A stretch of DNA of 64,000 nt from Bacteroidia bacterium (GTDB taxonomy: Bacteria; Bacteroidota; Bacteroidia; Flavobacteriales; Flavobacteriaceae). The position numbers and the translations under genes were made by a program. The notes beneath the pieces are model-generated. The model was not told the origin of the DNA and did no database searches. It was given only the letters and a program-made list of their open reading frames with translations. This document shows, piece by piece, positions 41,754-50,957 of the stretch (position 1 is its first letter; every line of letters starts with the position of its first letter). Where the stretch lies: the NCBI GenBank assembly GCA_030427865.1, contig JAUICK010000016.1, positions 1-64,000 of the forward strand, given 5' to 3'.

Positions 41754-44486
41754 ATGGACAAATTTTCGTTTTTAAACGCAGCACACACAGGCTTTATTGC
41801 CGATTTATACGATAAGTATTTACTTAACCCTGATTCAGTTGAACCTAGTTGGAGGAGTTTCTTTCAAGGATATGATTTGGCTAATGAAAATTATTCTTTA
41901 GCTGATGATGAAACCTCTTTAGAAATCCCTCAAGAAGTTCGTAAAGAATTTTTAGTTGTAGATTTAATTAATGGCTACAGAACTAGAGGTCATCTTTTTA
42001 CCAAAACAAACCCTGTTAGAGACAGAAGACAATACAAACCAACTTTAGATATTGAAAATTTTGGGCTATCTCAAGACGATTTAAATATCGAATTCTCAGC
42101 AGGTGAAGTTTTAGGATTAGGAAAAACAACATTAGCTAACATTATTACTCATTTACAACGTATTTATTGCGATTCCATTGGGGTCGAATATACGTACATG
42201 CGTAATCCAAAAAAATTAAAATGGTGGCAAAATCGTTTAAACGAAAATGATAATCATCCCAATTATTCTGTCGAGTCTAAAAAATACATTTTAGGAAAAT
42301 TAAATCAAGCAGTAACTTTCGAGAGTTTTCTACAAACAAAATATGTAGGGCAAAAACGATTTTCTTTAGAAGGTGGAGAAACATTAATTCCAGGAATTGC
42401 AGTAATGTTAAGAGATGCTGCTGAAAAGTTTGGCGTTAAAGAATGTGTCTTAGGTATGGCACACAGAGGTCGTTTAAATACCTTAGTAAATATTTTTAAA
42501 AAACCTGTAAGAGAACTTTTTAGTGAGTTTGAAGGTAAAGATTTTGAAGATGAAGATATCGATGGTGATGTAAAATATCACTTAGGATTAACATTAAGTA
42601 AAACCTATAGAGATGGTAATGAAATCAAGATGAACTTGGTGCCAAATCCATCGCACTTAGAAACCGTTGCTGCTGTTGCAGAAGGAATTACCAGAGCAAA
42701 AATTGATAGAAAATATGATGGAGATTCAAGCAAAATTCTGCCCATAATTATCCATGGAGATGCAGCAATTGCTGGTCAAGGAATAGCTTATGAGGTAGTC
42801 CAAATGGCAAAATTAAATGGTTACAAAACTGGAGGAACTGTACATATTGTAGTAAATAATCAAATTGGTTTTACTACCAATTATTTAGATGCACGTTCAA
42901 GTACCTATTGTACAGATGTTGGTAAAGTTACATTATCACCTGTTTTACACGTAAATGCTGATGATACAGAAGCGGTTTGTCATGCAATGCAAATGGCTTT
43001 GCAATTTAGAATGCGTTTTAAATCAGATATTTTTATCGATTTATTAGGATATAGAAAATACGGTCATAATGAAGGTGATGAACCTCGTTTTACGCAACCA
43101 AAATTATACAAAGCAATTGCTAAACATAAAAACCCGAAAGATATTTATGTTTCACAATTAATTGCAGAAAGATCTATTGATAACAACCATGTAGAGGAAA
43201 TTACCAAAGAATTCAAAGAAATGTTAAATACTGAGTTTGACAATTCTAAACAAGACAAAACTTCTGTAGTAAAAGAGTTTATGAAATCTACTTGGGAAGG
43301 TTTTGAACGTCAAGATGTAACTGCCATGTTAGCTCCTTTAGACACTACTTATCCTGAAGAAAATTTAAAAAATATTGCTAAAGTAGTTTCTACAGTTCCA
43401 GAAGGAGCCAATTTTGTAAGAAAAGCAGAACGTATTTTACAAGGAAGATCGAAAATGGCATTCGAAACCAATCAATTAGATTGGGGAATGGCAGAAAACT
43501 TAGCCTATGGTTCTCTAATGGAAGAAGGATATAATGTACGTATCTCTGGACAAGATGTAGAAAGAGGAACTTTTTCTCACAGACACGCTATTTTACGTGA
43601 TGAAGTTACCGAAGAAAGAATCAATTTATTAAATACAAATCCGAAAAGCAAAGGACAAATGACGATTTACAACTCGTTATTGTCTGAATATGGAGTTTTA
43701 GGTTTCGATTATGGTTATGCAATGGGTAACCCCAATACATTAACCATTTGGGAAGCACAGTTTGGAGATTTTTCAAACGGAGCGCAAATAATGTTCGATC
43801 AATATATTTCTGCTGCCGAAGATAAGTGGAAAGTACAAAACGGAATTGTTGTGTTATTACCACATGGTTATGAAGGTCAAGGTTCTGAGCATTCATCAGC
43901 AAGAATAGAGCGTTATTTACAATTATGTGCAGAAGATAATATGACAGTTGCCAACTGTACAACTCCTGCTAATTTCTATCATTTATTGCGTCGTCAAATG
44001 AAACGCGATTATAGAAAACCACTCATTGTATTTACACCAAAAAGTTTATTACGTCATCCAAAAGCAGTAAATTCTATTGAGGAATTAGCCAATGGAGAAT
44101 TTCAAGAAGTTATTGATGATACCGTAAATGTAGATAGAGTAACGAAAATGGTATTTTGTATGGGAAAATTCTATTACGATTTATTAGCAGAAAGAGAAAA
44201 TTTACAAAGAGAAGATGTTGCGTTAATTAGAATTGAGCAATTATTCCCCTTACATCAAGAGAAAATTCAACAAATTATAGATAGATATCCAAATGTAGAG
44301 GAATACGTTTGGGCTCAAGAAGAACCAAGAAACATGGGAGCATGGAGTTATATGTTACAACGTTTTGAGTTAAAAAACTTAAGCGTTCGTTCTCGTAAAT
44401 ATTATGCAGTTCCTGCTGCTGGTTCAAGTACACGATTTAAAAAACGTCATAAAGCTGTTATAGACAGTGTTTTTAGTAATAAGTAA
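41754..44486 (+). CDS. sucA: 2-oxoglutarate dehydrogenase E1 component
   Basis: 910 residues, near the 930 expected. Thiamin-diphosphate enzyme that decarboxylates 2-oxoglutarate and transfers the succinyl group to E2. N-terminal E2-binding stretch FLNAAHTGFIADLYDKYLL, substrate and TPP sites LGMAHRGRLNTLVN, IHGDAAIAGQGIAYE and LGYRKYGHNEGDEPRFTQ, then the transketolase-like region RISGQDVERGTFSHRHAI and the C-terminal EEPRNMGAWSYM. Followed by sucB at 203 bp, as in other Bacteroidota. TCA cycle, cytoplasm. Confidence 0.97.
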   Translation: MDKFSFLNAAHTGFIADLYDKYLLNPDSVEPSWRSFFQGYDLANENYSLADDETSLEIPQEVRKEFLVVDLINGYRTRGHLFTKTNPVRDRRQYKPTLDIENFGLSQDDLNIEFSAGEVLGLGKTTLANIITHLQRIYCDSIGVEYTYMRNPKKLKWWQNRLNENDNHPNYSVESKKYILGKLNQAVTFESFLQTKYVGQKRFSLEGGETLIPGIAVMLRDAAEKFGVKECVLGMAHRGRLNTLVNIFKKPVRELFSEFEGKDFEDEDIDGDVKYHLGLTLSKTYRDGNEIKMNLVPNPSHLETVAAVAEGITRAKIDRKYDGDSSKILPIIIHGDAAIAGQGIAYEVVQMAKLNGYKTGGTVHIVVNNQIGFTTNYLDARSSTYCTDVGKVTLSPVLHVNADDTEAVCHAMQMALQFRMRFKSDIFIDLLGYRKYGHNEGDEPRFTQPKLYKAIAKHKNPKDIYVSQLIAERSIDNNHVEEITKEFKEMLNTEFDNSKQDKTSVVKEFMKSTWEGFERQDVTAMLAPLDTTYPEENLKNIAKVVSTVPEGANFVRKAERILQGRSKMAFETNQLDWGMAENLAYGSLMEEGYNVRISGQDVERGTFSHRHAILRDEVTEERINLLNTNPKSKGQMTIYNSLLSEYGVLGFDYGYAMGNPNTLTIWEAQFGDFSNGAQIMFDQYISAAEDKWKVQNGIVVLLPHGYEGQGSEHSSARIERYLQLCAEDNMTVANCTTPANFYHLLRRQMKRDYRKPLIVFTPKSLLRHPKAVNSIEELANGEFQEVIDDTVNVDRVTKMVFCMGKFYYDLLAERENLQREDVALIRIEQLFPLHQEKIQQIIDRYPNVEEYVWAQEEPRNMGAWSYMLQRFELKNLSVRSRKYYAVPAAGSSTRFKKRHKAVIDSVFSNK

Positions 44487-44689
44487 GCACATTAAGGATT
44501 TAAAATTGCTTTCTTTTATTTGTATCTTCATGTATTACAAAAAATTAAAATGTATTTTAATTGTATAACAAAAGAAGTTATCAAATAAAAAGATACCGTA
44601 AAAATCCATTAAAATGCTAAAAAAAATTAAAAGTAAAATTAATCAAACGCTGAAATAGATTATTTTAGCACAAGAAAAAAAAGATACCA

Positions 44690-45904
44690 ATGAGTGTTTT
44701 AGAAATGAAAGTTCCTTCACCAGGAGAATCAATTACAGAAGTAGAAATTGCAACATGGTTAGTTGAAGACGGAGATTATGTAGAAAAAGACCAACCTATT
44801 GCAGAAGTAGATTCTGACAAAGCAACTTTAGAATTACCAGCTGAAGAAAGCGGAATTATTACCCTTAAAGCAGAAGAAGGCGATGCCGTAGAAGTTGGTG
44901 CTGTAGTTTGTTTAATTGATATGAGTGCTGCAAAACCAGAAGAAGATGCTGCTGCTCCTGCTAAAACAGAAGTTCCAAAAGAAGATAAGAAAGTTGAGGC
45001 TACTGCCCCAAAAGCAGCGACCTATGCAACTGGAACAGCTTCTCCTGCTGCTAAAAAAGTATTAGCAGAAAAAGGAATTGATGCTTCTACTATAAAAGGA
45101 ACAGGAAAAGATGGTAGAATTACCAAAGACGATGCTGTAAAAGCAGTACCCTCTATGGGAACGCAACCTGCAAATGGTTCTCGCGGAACAGAACGCAAAA
45201 AAATGTCTATGTTACGTAGAAAAGTTGCTCAACGTTTGGTTGCTGTAAAAAGTGAAACTGCAATGTTAACTACGTTTAACGAAGTAAACATGCAACCAAT
45301 TTTCGATTTGCGTTCTCAGTATAAAGAAGATTTTAAAGCTAAACACGGAGTTGGTTTAGGATTTATGTCTTTCTTTACCTTAGCTGTAGTTAGAGCTTTA
45401 AAACTGTATCCAGATGTAAATTCTATGATAGATGGAGATTTTCAAGTAAAACACGATTTTCAAGATATTTCTATAGCAGTTTCTGGTCCAAAAGGATTAA
45501 TGGTTCCTGTAATTAGAAATGCAGAAAACTTATCGTTTAGAGGTGTAGAATCTGAAGTAAAACGTTTAGCACTTAGAGCTAGAGACGGACAAATTACTGT
45601 AGATGAAATGACAGGAGGAACCTTTACGATTACCAATGGTGGTGTATTTGGTTCTATGTTATCTACACCAATTATCAACCCTCCACAAAGCGGAATTTTA
45701 GGAATGCACAATATTGTAAACAGACCAATGGCTGTAAATGGCGAGGTTATTATTCAACCAATTATGTACGTTGCCTTATCTTACGATCATAGAATTATTG
45801 ATGGACGCGAATCTGTTGGTTTTCTAGTAGCTGTTAAAGAAGCTTTAGAAAATCCTATTGAGTTGTTAATGGATAACAACCCAACAAAAGCATTAGAAAT
45901 GTAG
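44690..45904 (+). CDS. sucB: dihydrolipoyl succinyltransferase (2-oxoglutarate dehydrogenase E2)
   Basis: 404 residues. Lipoyl domain at 1-78 with the lipoylated Lys in [13 protein letters not shown], an Ala/Pro/Lys-rich linker, an E3-binding domain (about 118-155, [14 protein letters not shown]), and the trimeric catalytic domain with [12 protein letters not shown] (catalytic His and Asp) near the end. Transfers succinyl to CoA. Works with SucA; lipoamide dehydrogenase is not in the window. Confidence 0.97.
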   Translation: MSVLEMKVPSPGESITEVEIATWLVEDGDYVEKDQPIAEVDSDKATLELPAEESGIITLKAEEGDAVEVGAVVCLIDMSAAKPEEDAAAPAKTEVPKEDKKVEATAPKAATYATGTASPAAKKVLAEKGIDASTIKGTGKDGRITKDDAVKAVPSMGTQPANGSRGTERKKMSMLRRKVAQRLVAVKSETAMLTTFNEVNMQPIFDLRSQYKEDFKAKHGVGLGFMSFFTLAVVRALKLYPDVNSMIDGDFQVKHDFQDISIAVSGPKGLMVPVIRNAENLSFRGVESEVKRLALRARDGQITVDEMTGGTFTITNGGVFGSMLSTPIINPPQSGILGMHNIVNRPMAVNGEVIIQPIMYVALSYDHRIIDGRESVGFLVAVKEALENPIELLMDNNPTKALEM

Positions 45905-45935
45905 GCAAAAATGTTGCCAGATAACTATTGAAATC

Positions 45936-46052
45936 CTGAGTTTTTGCTTGGGATTTTTTGTTTGAAGCTGTTTCCTGCTTTTCACTATATCTTTTTGTGA
46001 AAAACAAAAAGGATGTCGTTTCAATCAGGGCTAAACTTGTTTGCAAATTTTT
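45936..46052. repeat. flavobacterial interspersed repeat, copy 1
   Basis: Runs from TTTGCTTGGGATTTTTTG through TTTCCTGCTTTTCACTATAT to GGGCTAAACTTGTTTGC. A longer relative is at 46482-46640. It fills the space after sucB and its start also gives a weak terminator. Confidence 0.6.
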
Positions 46053-46096
46053 TGTTATCGATAATTTTGTAAATTGCTATTATAAAACTGTATAAA

Positions 46097-46465
46097 ATGA
46101 AAGTTACCACTAAAAAAAACGAACAAGTTGCCAATATGGTTTTTGCTTCAATTTATCCCCATTATTGGAACAGGTTAGAAAAACACGGCAGAACAAAAGA
46201 AGAATTTCATCAAGTAATAGAATGGTTTACGGGTTATGATGAAAAAAAACTACAAGAATTAATTGATAAAAAAGTAACCTATAAAACATTTTTTCAAAAA
46301 GCTAAAATACATCCTAACGCACACATGATTAAAGGAGTAGTTTGTGGTTATAGAATAGAAGAAATAGAAGATGAATTTGAAGTATACAAACAATGCAGGC
46401 AAATGGAAAAACTGATTGATGAATTAGCAAAAGGCAGAAAAATGGAAAAGATTTTACGTGCTTAA
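46097..46465 (+). CDS. DUF2200 family protein
   Basis: 122 residues, matching the DUF2200 pattern throughout: VANMVFASIYPHYWNRLEKH, GRTKEEFHQVIEWFTGY, TYKTFFQKAKIHPNAHMIKG, VCGYRIEEIED and a YKQCRQMEKLIDELAKGR end. Function of the family is not established. Single gene between two interspersed repeats. Confidence 0.85.
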   Translation: MKVTTKKNEQVANMVFASIYPHYWNRLEKHGRTKEEFHQVIEWFTGYDEKKLQELIDKKVTYKTFFQKAKIHPNAHMIKGVVCGYRIEEIEDEFEVYKQCRQMEKLIDELAKGRKMEKILRA

Positions 46466-46481
46466 TAAATAACAAATTCTG

Positions 46482-46640
46482 ACCTTTGCTTGGGATTTTT
46501 TGAGTATAGCTATTTCCAGCTTCTTGTGCTGAACTTGATTCAATATCGCTACTCGCTTTTTCTCTACCTGAATTTAGTTCAGGTTCTCAAAAAGAGCTCA
46601 AACAAACTGGTCATTCTGGGCTATACCTATTTGCTAACTT
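46482..46640. repeat. flavobacterial interspersed repeat, copy 2
   Basis: CCTTTGCTTGGGATTTTTTG, ... GCTATTTCCAGCTTCTTG ..., with an internal ACCTGAATTT/TTCAGGT palindrome, ending TCTGGGCTATACCTATTTGC. Longer than copy 1, which lacks the central palindromic part. Confidence 0.6.
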
Positions 46641-46760
46641 ATTTACTTTCTTAGAAACAAGTGTTTTTACTTATTGACTTTTAAAATAAAAATACCGAAC
46701 TTCGTTAACAGTGTTTCTAAAGCATTAAAACGTTGCAGAAACCTATTCACGTTAAACTAT

Positions 46761-47381
46761 ATGAAAAAGACAATAATTATTTTGATTACTTTTTTTTCTT
46801 TGAATATTTATTCGCAGGAAAAAACAAAAAATAATGAGCCAATAATCTTTGGAGAAATCATTTTTGGCGGAGCAAGAGAAATTAAAGGTAAAGGTGGGTT
46901 TTTATTAGGGGGAGAATTAAATTATCAATTCAAAAGTAATTTATTTTCCATTAGATATATAGAACATATACAATTAGAATTAGATGCATTATTCTTATCA
47001 CCTTTTACACCAATTCCAATTATAAAAGAAAAAATTGATCATAAAGAAATTGGATTGCTCTATGGAAAAAGATGGATTTATAATGGTTCTTCATTAAGTA
47101 TTTCTGGAGGACTATCGCTGAATAATTATTCGAACAAAATAACTGATGAGAATAATGAACGAATTAATATTAAAAATAATTACATTGGATTTCCTTTTGA
47201 GGTAAATTTTAAATGGTTTAAAACTAAAAAAAAGAGATATAGAATTTATGGAATAATTCCGGTTGGAAAACCAACTTCTTTTGGACGAAATTTCGGATTT
47301 AAATTAGTTGGAAATATTTCTAAAAATAGCTTTGTAGGTTTAGGAATAGTTTATGGTTTTGGAATTCACAAAAAATATTAA
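46761..47381 (+). CDS. small outer-membrane beta-barrel protein, unknown function
   Basis: 206 residues from ATG 46761, which starts a signal peptide (MKKTIIILITFFSLNIYSQ); the frame extends upstream without sense. The rest alternates hydrophobic and polar residues (FLLGGELNYQFKSNLFSIRY, SSLSISGGLSLNNYSN) and ends SFVGLGIVYGFGIHKKY, as expected for a barrel of eight or so strands. Not assigned to a family. Confidence 0.6.
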   Translation: MKKTIIILITFFSLNIYSQEKTKNNEPIIFGEIIFGGAREIKGKGGFLLGGELNYQFKSNLFSIRYIEHIQLELDALFLSPFTPIPIIKEKIDHKEIGLLYGKRWIYNGSSLSISGGLSLNNYSNKITDENNERINIKNNYIGFPFEVNFKWFKTKKKRYRIYGIIPVGKPTSFGRNFGFKLVGNISKNSFVGLGIVYGFGIHKKY

Positions 47382-47465
47382 TCACTTATGCTAACGTATT
47401 TTCAAAATAGTTACTTTTTTTTAGTAAATAATTTTTAATTATTTACCTTACATCAAAAAGCTGTA

Positions 47466-49865
47466 ATGCCTAAAAATACTGAATTAGAACTTGCCTTTAA
47501 TTTTATCAATAAAACAGATAGAAACTTGTTTATTACAGGGAAAGCAGGTACAGGTAAAACAACTTTTTTACATCAAATAAAAAATGAATCCTTAAAAAGA
47601 ATGGTTATTGTTGCGCCAACAGGTGTAGCAGCAATCAATGCAAAAGGGGTTACCATTCATTCGTTTTTTCAGATGCCTTTTGGCCCTATTTTACCCAATC
47701 AAATTGCTAATACCAATCAGCAACGTAAGTTTTCTAAAACTAAAATAGATATCATCAAATCGTTAGATTTAGTAATTATTGATGAGATTTCTATGGTACG
47801 TGCAGATTTGTTAGATGGTATAGACCAAGTAATGCGTCGTTACAAAAACAGAAACAAAGTATTTGGTGGCGCACAAGTTTTAATGATTGGCGATTTACAA
47901 CAATTAGCTCCTGTTGTAAAACCTAACGAATGGAGTTTATTACGCAATCATTATGAAACCATGTATTTTTTTAGCTCTAAAGCATTTCAAGAAGCTAATG
48001 TAGTGTCAATTGAGTTAAAACATATTTATCGTCAGAAAAACGAAGATTTTATCACGATTTTAAATGAAATTCGAAACGATAATTTATCAGAAAAATCTGC
48101 TAAAACCCTAAACCAACGCTACAATCCAACTTTTTCGCCAACTAAAGAAGAAGGTTATATTACTTTAACCACACATAATAAAAGAGCGAATACAATTAAC
48201 GAATTTGAATTAAATAAACTTAAAAATAAAAGTTACTTTTTTGATGCAGAGGTTTCAGGAAAATTTAATGAAAATGCTTTTCCTAATGATAAAAAATTGG
48301 AATTAAAAGTGGGCGCACAAGTGATGTTTATCAAAAATGATTCATCACCAGAAAAAAGATATTTTAATGGAAAAATAGGAATTGTAACCGATATTTCAAA
48401 AGAAAATGTAACTGTACAATGTGGTAATGAAGTAGATAAAATTGTTACAGAAAGAGAAGAATGGAACAATATTAATTATTCAATTAACGAAGAAACCAAA
48501 GAGATTAAAGAAGATTTAGTAGGCTCTTTTTCGCAAATTCCTTTGCGTTTGGCTTGGGCAATTACCATTCATAAAAGTCAAGGTTTAACTTTTGAAAAAG
48601 CCATAATTGATGCAGAAGCCTCTTTTGCTCATGGACAAACCTATGTAGCTTTGAGTAGATGCACTTCTTTAGAAGGTTTGGTTTTAAAAACACCTATTGC
48701 TAACAGTGCCATTATTAATGATAAAACCGTAAGTATTTTTAATGAAAGTGTAGAAGAAAATCATCCAGATGAACGTGTTTTACAAGAATCTGAAAAAGAG
48801 TTTCAACTTAATTTAATTGCTGAATTGTTTGACTATCAATCGTTTCTATACCCTACAACAAGATTGATTGACATTTTTTACAAAAATCAAACTTCTATAA
48901 AAGGTAACGTCATCGATCATTTACAAACCGTAAAAGATGATGGAGTTGTAGCGTTGATGAAAGTTTCTAACGGATTTAAAAATCAGTTAAATACAATATC
49001 TAAAGACATCTTGCCAGAGAATAGTTCTTTAATTCAAGAACGCTTTAGAAAAGCTGTAGATTATTTCTTATCAGAAACCATTACTAAAATTCTACAGCCT
49101 TTAACTAAAATTGAATTTTCATCTGATAATAAAGCCGTAAAAAAAGATTTTACAAAACAATTTGATGATTTACAAGAAAAGTTATCAGAAAAGGTTTTTG
49201 CGCTAAAAAAAATGACGGAAGGTTTTAAAGTTAAAAATTACTTAGAAGTTAGAGCAAATGCTGTTTTACAAAAAACAGAACCCAAAAAGAAGAAAAAATT
49301 ATCCAATAGAAAAGACCCATTATTAGCGTTAAAATTAAGAGAATTACGTGATGAAATTCGAATTGCAGAAAACATTCCTGCGTTTCAAATTTTTACTCAA
49401 GAAACGTTATATGCCATCTGTGATGCTTTACCCAGAACCGAAAAAGAATTGCTTAAAGTAAAAGGAATGGGGAAAATCCGAGTTCAAAAATACGGAGAAG
49501 AAATTTTAGAAGTTATTGAAGCATATTGTAAAGAAAACGGAATTAATAAATTCAATGAGCAAAAAAAAGAAGACAAAAAAAACACCAAACAGATTACTTT
49601 AGAGTTGTTTAAATCAGGTTTATCACCTAAAGAAATCGCCAAAGAACGCAGTTTAACACTAAATACCATTCAAAGTCATTTAATGACGTTTATTCCAACA
49701 GGAGATGTTGATGTTTTAGAATTGATTCCTTTAAAAAAGTATAAAAAACTCATCAATCAAATCGAAGAAGTTGAATTTAAAAACCTCACAGAGCTTAAAG
49801 AAAAAGTAGATAAATCTTTTACTTATATGGAGCTACGTATAGTTTTGTTGTCTATGGAAAGTTAG
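47466..49865 (+). CDS. PIF1/RecD-like helicase with HRDC and C-terminal HTH
   Basis: 799 residues. Walker A FITGKAGTGKTTFL at about 20-33, VAPTGVAAINAKGVTIHSFF, Walker B LVIIDEISMV at about 105-114, GDLQQLAPV, and the UvrD_C_2 motif AITIHKSQGLTFEKAIID at about 360-377 with YVALSRC. An HRDC domain (about 635-700, LLALKLRELRDEIRIAENIP) and an HTH (TLELFKSGLSPKEIAKERSL) follow, as in RecQ-type C-termini. Likely a 5'-3' DNA helicase; conserved in Bacteroidota. Confidence 0.85.
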   Translation: MPKNTELELAFNFINKTDRNLFITGKAGTGKTTFLHQIKNESLKRMVIVAPTGVAAINAKGVTIHSFFQMPFGPILPNQIANTNQQRKFSKTKIDIIKSLDLVIIDEISMVRADLLDGIDQVMRRYKNRNKVFGGAQVLMIGDLQQLAPVVKPNEWSLLRNHYETMYFFSSKAFQEANVVSIELKHIYRQKNEDFITILNEIRNDNLSEKSAKTLNQRYNPTFSPTKEEGYITLTTHNKRANTINEFELNKLKNKSYFFDAEVSGKFNENAFPNDKKLELKVGAQVMFIKNDSSPEKRYFNGKIGIVTDISKENVTVQCGNEVDKIVTEREEWNNINYSINEETKEIKEDLVGSFSQIPLRLAWAITIHKSQGLTFEKAIIDAEASFAHGQTYVALSRCTSLEGLVLKTPIANSAIINDKTVSIFNESVEENHPDERVLQESEKEFQLNLIAELFDYQSFLYPTTRLIDIFYKNQTSIKGNVIDHLQTVKDDGVVALMKVSNGFKNQLNTISKDILPENSSLIQERFRKAVDYFLSETITKILQPLTKIEFSSDNKAVKKDFTKQFDDLQEKLSEKVFALKKMTEGFKVKNYLEVRANAVLQKTEPKKKKKLSNRKDPLLALKLRELRDEIRIAENIPAFQIFTQETLYAICDALPRTEKELLKVKGMGKIRVQKYGEEILEVIEAYCKENGINKFNEQKKEDKKNTKQITLELFKSGLSPKEIAKERSLTLNTIQSHLMTFIPTGDVDVLELIPLKKYKKLINQIEEVEFKNLTELKEKVDKSFTYMELRIVLLSMES

Positions 49866-49877
49866 ATTTTTCTAATG

Positions 49878-49970
49878 TGTCATTCCGAAATGAGTTTTTT
49901 AACGATTGAGGAATCTCATTTAGCCTTTAAGATTTCTCGTCGTTCATGCTTCTCTCTGTCGAAATAACAA
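49878..49970. repeat. TCATTTCGAAATGAG-type interspersed repeat, copy 1
   Basis: GTCATTCCGAAATGAG ... GATTGAGGAATCT ... TCTCGTCGTTCATG ... CTGTCGAAATAAC, an imperfect long palindrome found at several intergenic places in this window. Confidence 0.65.
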
Positions 49971-50012
49971 AATAATTTATTAACTTTAAAACATCAACCA
50001 AAACTCACAATT

Positions 50013-50384
50013 ATGAAAATAGGTGCAATGTCTATTAGTTTAGCCGTAAAAGATATTCATAAATCAAAAGCATTTTATGAAACCTTAGGGTTTTCTGTTT
50101 ATGCAGGTCAAATAGAAAAGAATTATTTGATTCTAAAAAACGGAAATGCATTAGTAGGTTTGTTTCAAGGAATGTTCGAAAACAATATTCTAACTTTTAA
50201 TCCTGGTTGGGATGAAAATGCCAACAAGTTGGATGAATTTGATGATGTAAGAGACATCCAAAAACACTTAAAAGCAAATCACGTGAAATTAGAAAGAGAA
50301 GTTGATGAAACCACTTCTGGTCCAGGAAGTGTTGTTTTTTTTGACCCAGATGGAAATACGATTTTATTGGATCAGCACGTTTAG
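50013..50384 (+). CDS. VOC (glyoxalase/bleomycin resistance) family protein
   Basis: 123 residues in two beta-alpha-beta-beta-beta modules: MSISLAVKDIHKSKAFYETL, GFSVYAG, ALVGLFQGMFENN and FFDPDGNTILLDQH. Metal-dependent VOC proteins vary widely in function, so the substrate cannot be inferred. Flanked on both sides by interspersed repeats. Confidence 0.85.
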   Translation: MKIGAMSISLAVKDIHKSKAFYETLGFSVYAGQIEKNYLILKNGNALVGLFQGMFENNILTFNPGWDENANKLDEFDDVRDIQKHLKANHVKLEREVDETTSGPGSVVFFDPDGNTILLDQHV

Positions 50385-50390
50385 ATTTTT

Positions 50391-50499
50391 TGTCATTTCG
50401 AAATGAGCTTTTTTAAGCGATTGAGAAATCTTTAACTAAAAGATGGTAATTTCTGAGATTCCTCGTCGCTCATTCTTCACTCTGTCGGAATGACATTCG
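50391..50499. repeat. TCATTTCGAAATGAG-type interspersed repeat, copy 2
   Basis: TGTCATTTCGAAATGAGC ... AAGCGATTGAGAAATCT ... CCTCGTCGCTCATTCTTCAC ... TGTCGGAATGACA. Most complete copy; both ends form a TGTCATTYCGAA inverted pair. Confidence 0.75.
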
Positions 50500-50500
50500 T

Positions 50501-50800
50501 TTATAAAACATCATTATTTAAGAAATCCCAATTTGGATTAAAGTCAGATATGAGTTTACTTTTCTTTTCTCTTCTCCAACCTTTTAATTCTTTTTCTCTT
50601 AATATTGCTTGATTGATGTCTTCAAAACTTTGATAATACAATAAGTAATAGCAATTATATTTTCCAGCAAAAGATTTTTTAGAGTTTTGACTATCAAAAT
50701 AATGTTGAGATAATCTTTTCTGAATGTTGTTTGTTACTCCAATATATAATACTGATTTCTTTTCATTAGTTATTATGTAAACAAAGTAATTTTTAAACAT
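50501..50800 (-). CDS. GIY-YIG nuclease domain protein
   Basis: 99 residues. YFVYIITNEKKSVLYIGVTN holds the GIY-YIG motif (as VYI..LYIG) and Arg in IQKRLSQHYFD; the later part DINQAILREKELKGWRREKK carries the catalytic Glu. This short UPF0213-type family is abundant in Bacteroidota and usually lies between interspersed repeats, as it does here. Function is not established; endonuclease fold. Confidence 0.85.
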   Translation of the reverse strand: MFKNYFVYIITNEKKSVLYIGVTNNIQKRLSQHYFDSQNSKKSFAGKYNCYYLLYYQSFEDINQAILREKELKGWRREKKSKLISDFNPNWDFLNNDVL

Positions 50801-50847
50801 TTTAAAAGTAAATAATATCTATTACCAAATTTGATGAAAAGTCAGAA

Positions 50848-50931
50848 TGTCATTTCGAAATGAGCTTTTTTAAGCGATTGAGAAATCTCTAAAAAGGATT
50901 CCTCCTCATGCTTTATTTAGAATGACATTCG
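50848..50931. repeat. TCATTTCGAAATGAG-type interspersed repeat, copy 3
   Basis: TGTCATTTCGAAATGAGC ... AAGCGATTGAGAAATCT ... GATTCCTCCTCATGC ... AGAATGACATTCG. Slightly shorter than copy 2. Confidence 0.7.
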
Positions 50932-50957
50932 ATTAGAAATTTTATACAAAAACTCAA

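Noticed and set aside
43621..43962. 113-codon antisense ORF inside sucA
   Set aside because: Shadow of a strongly conserved gene; its sequence changes with codon use of sucA.
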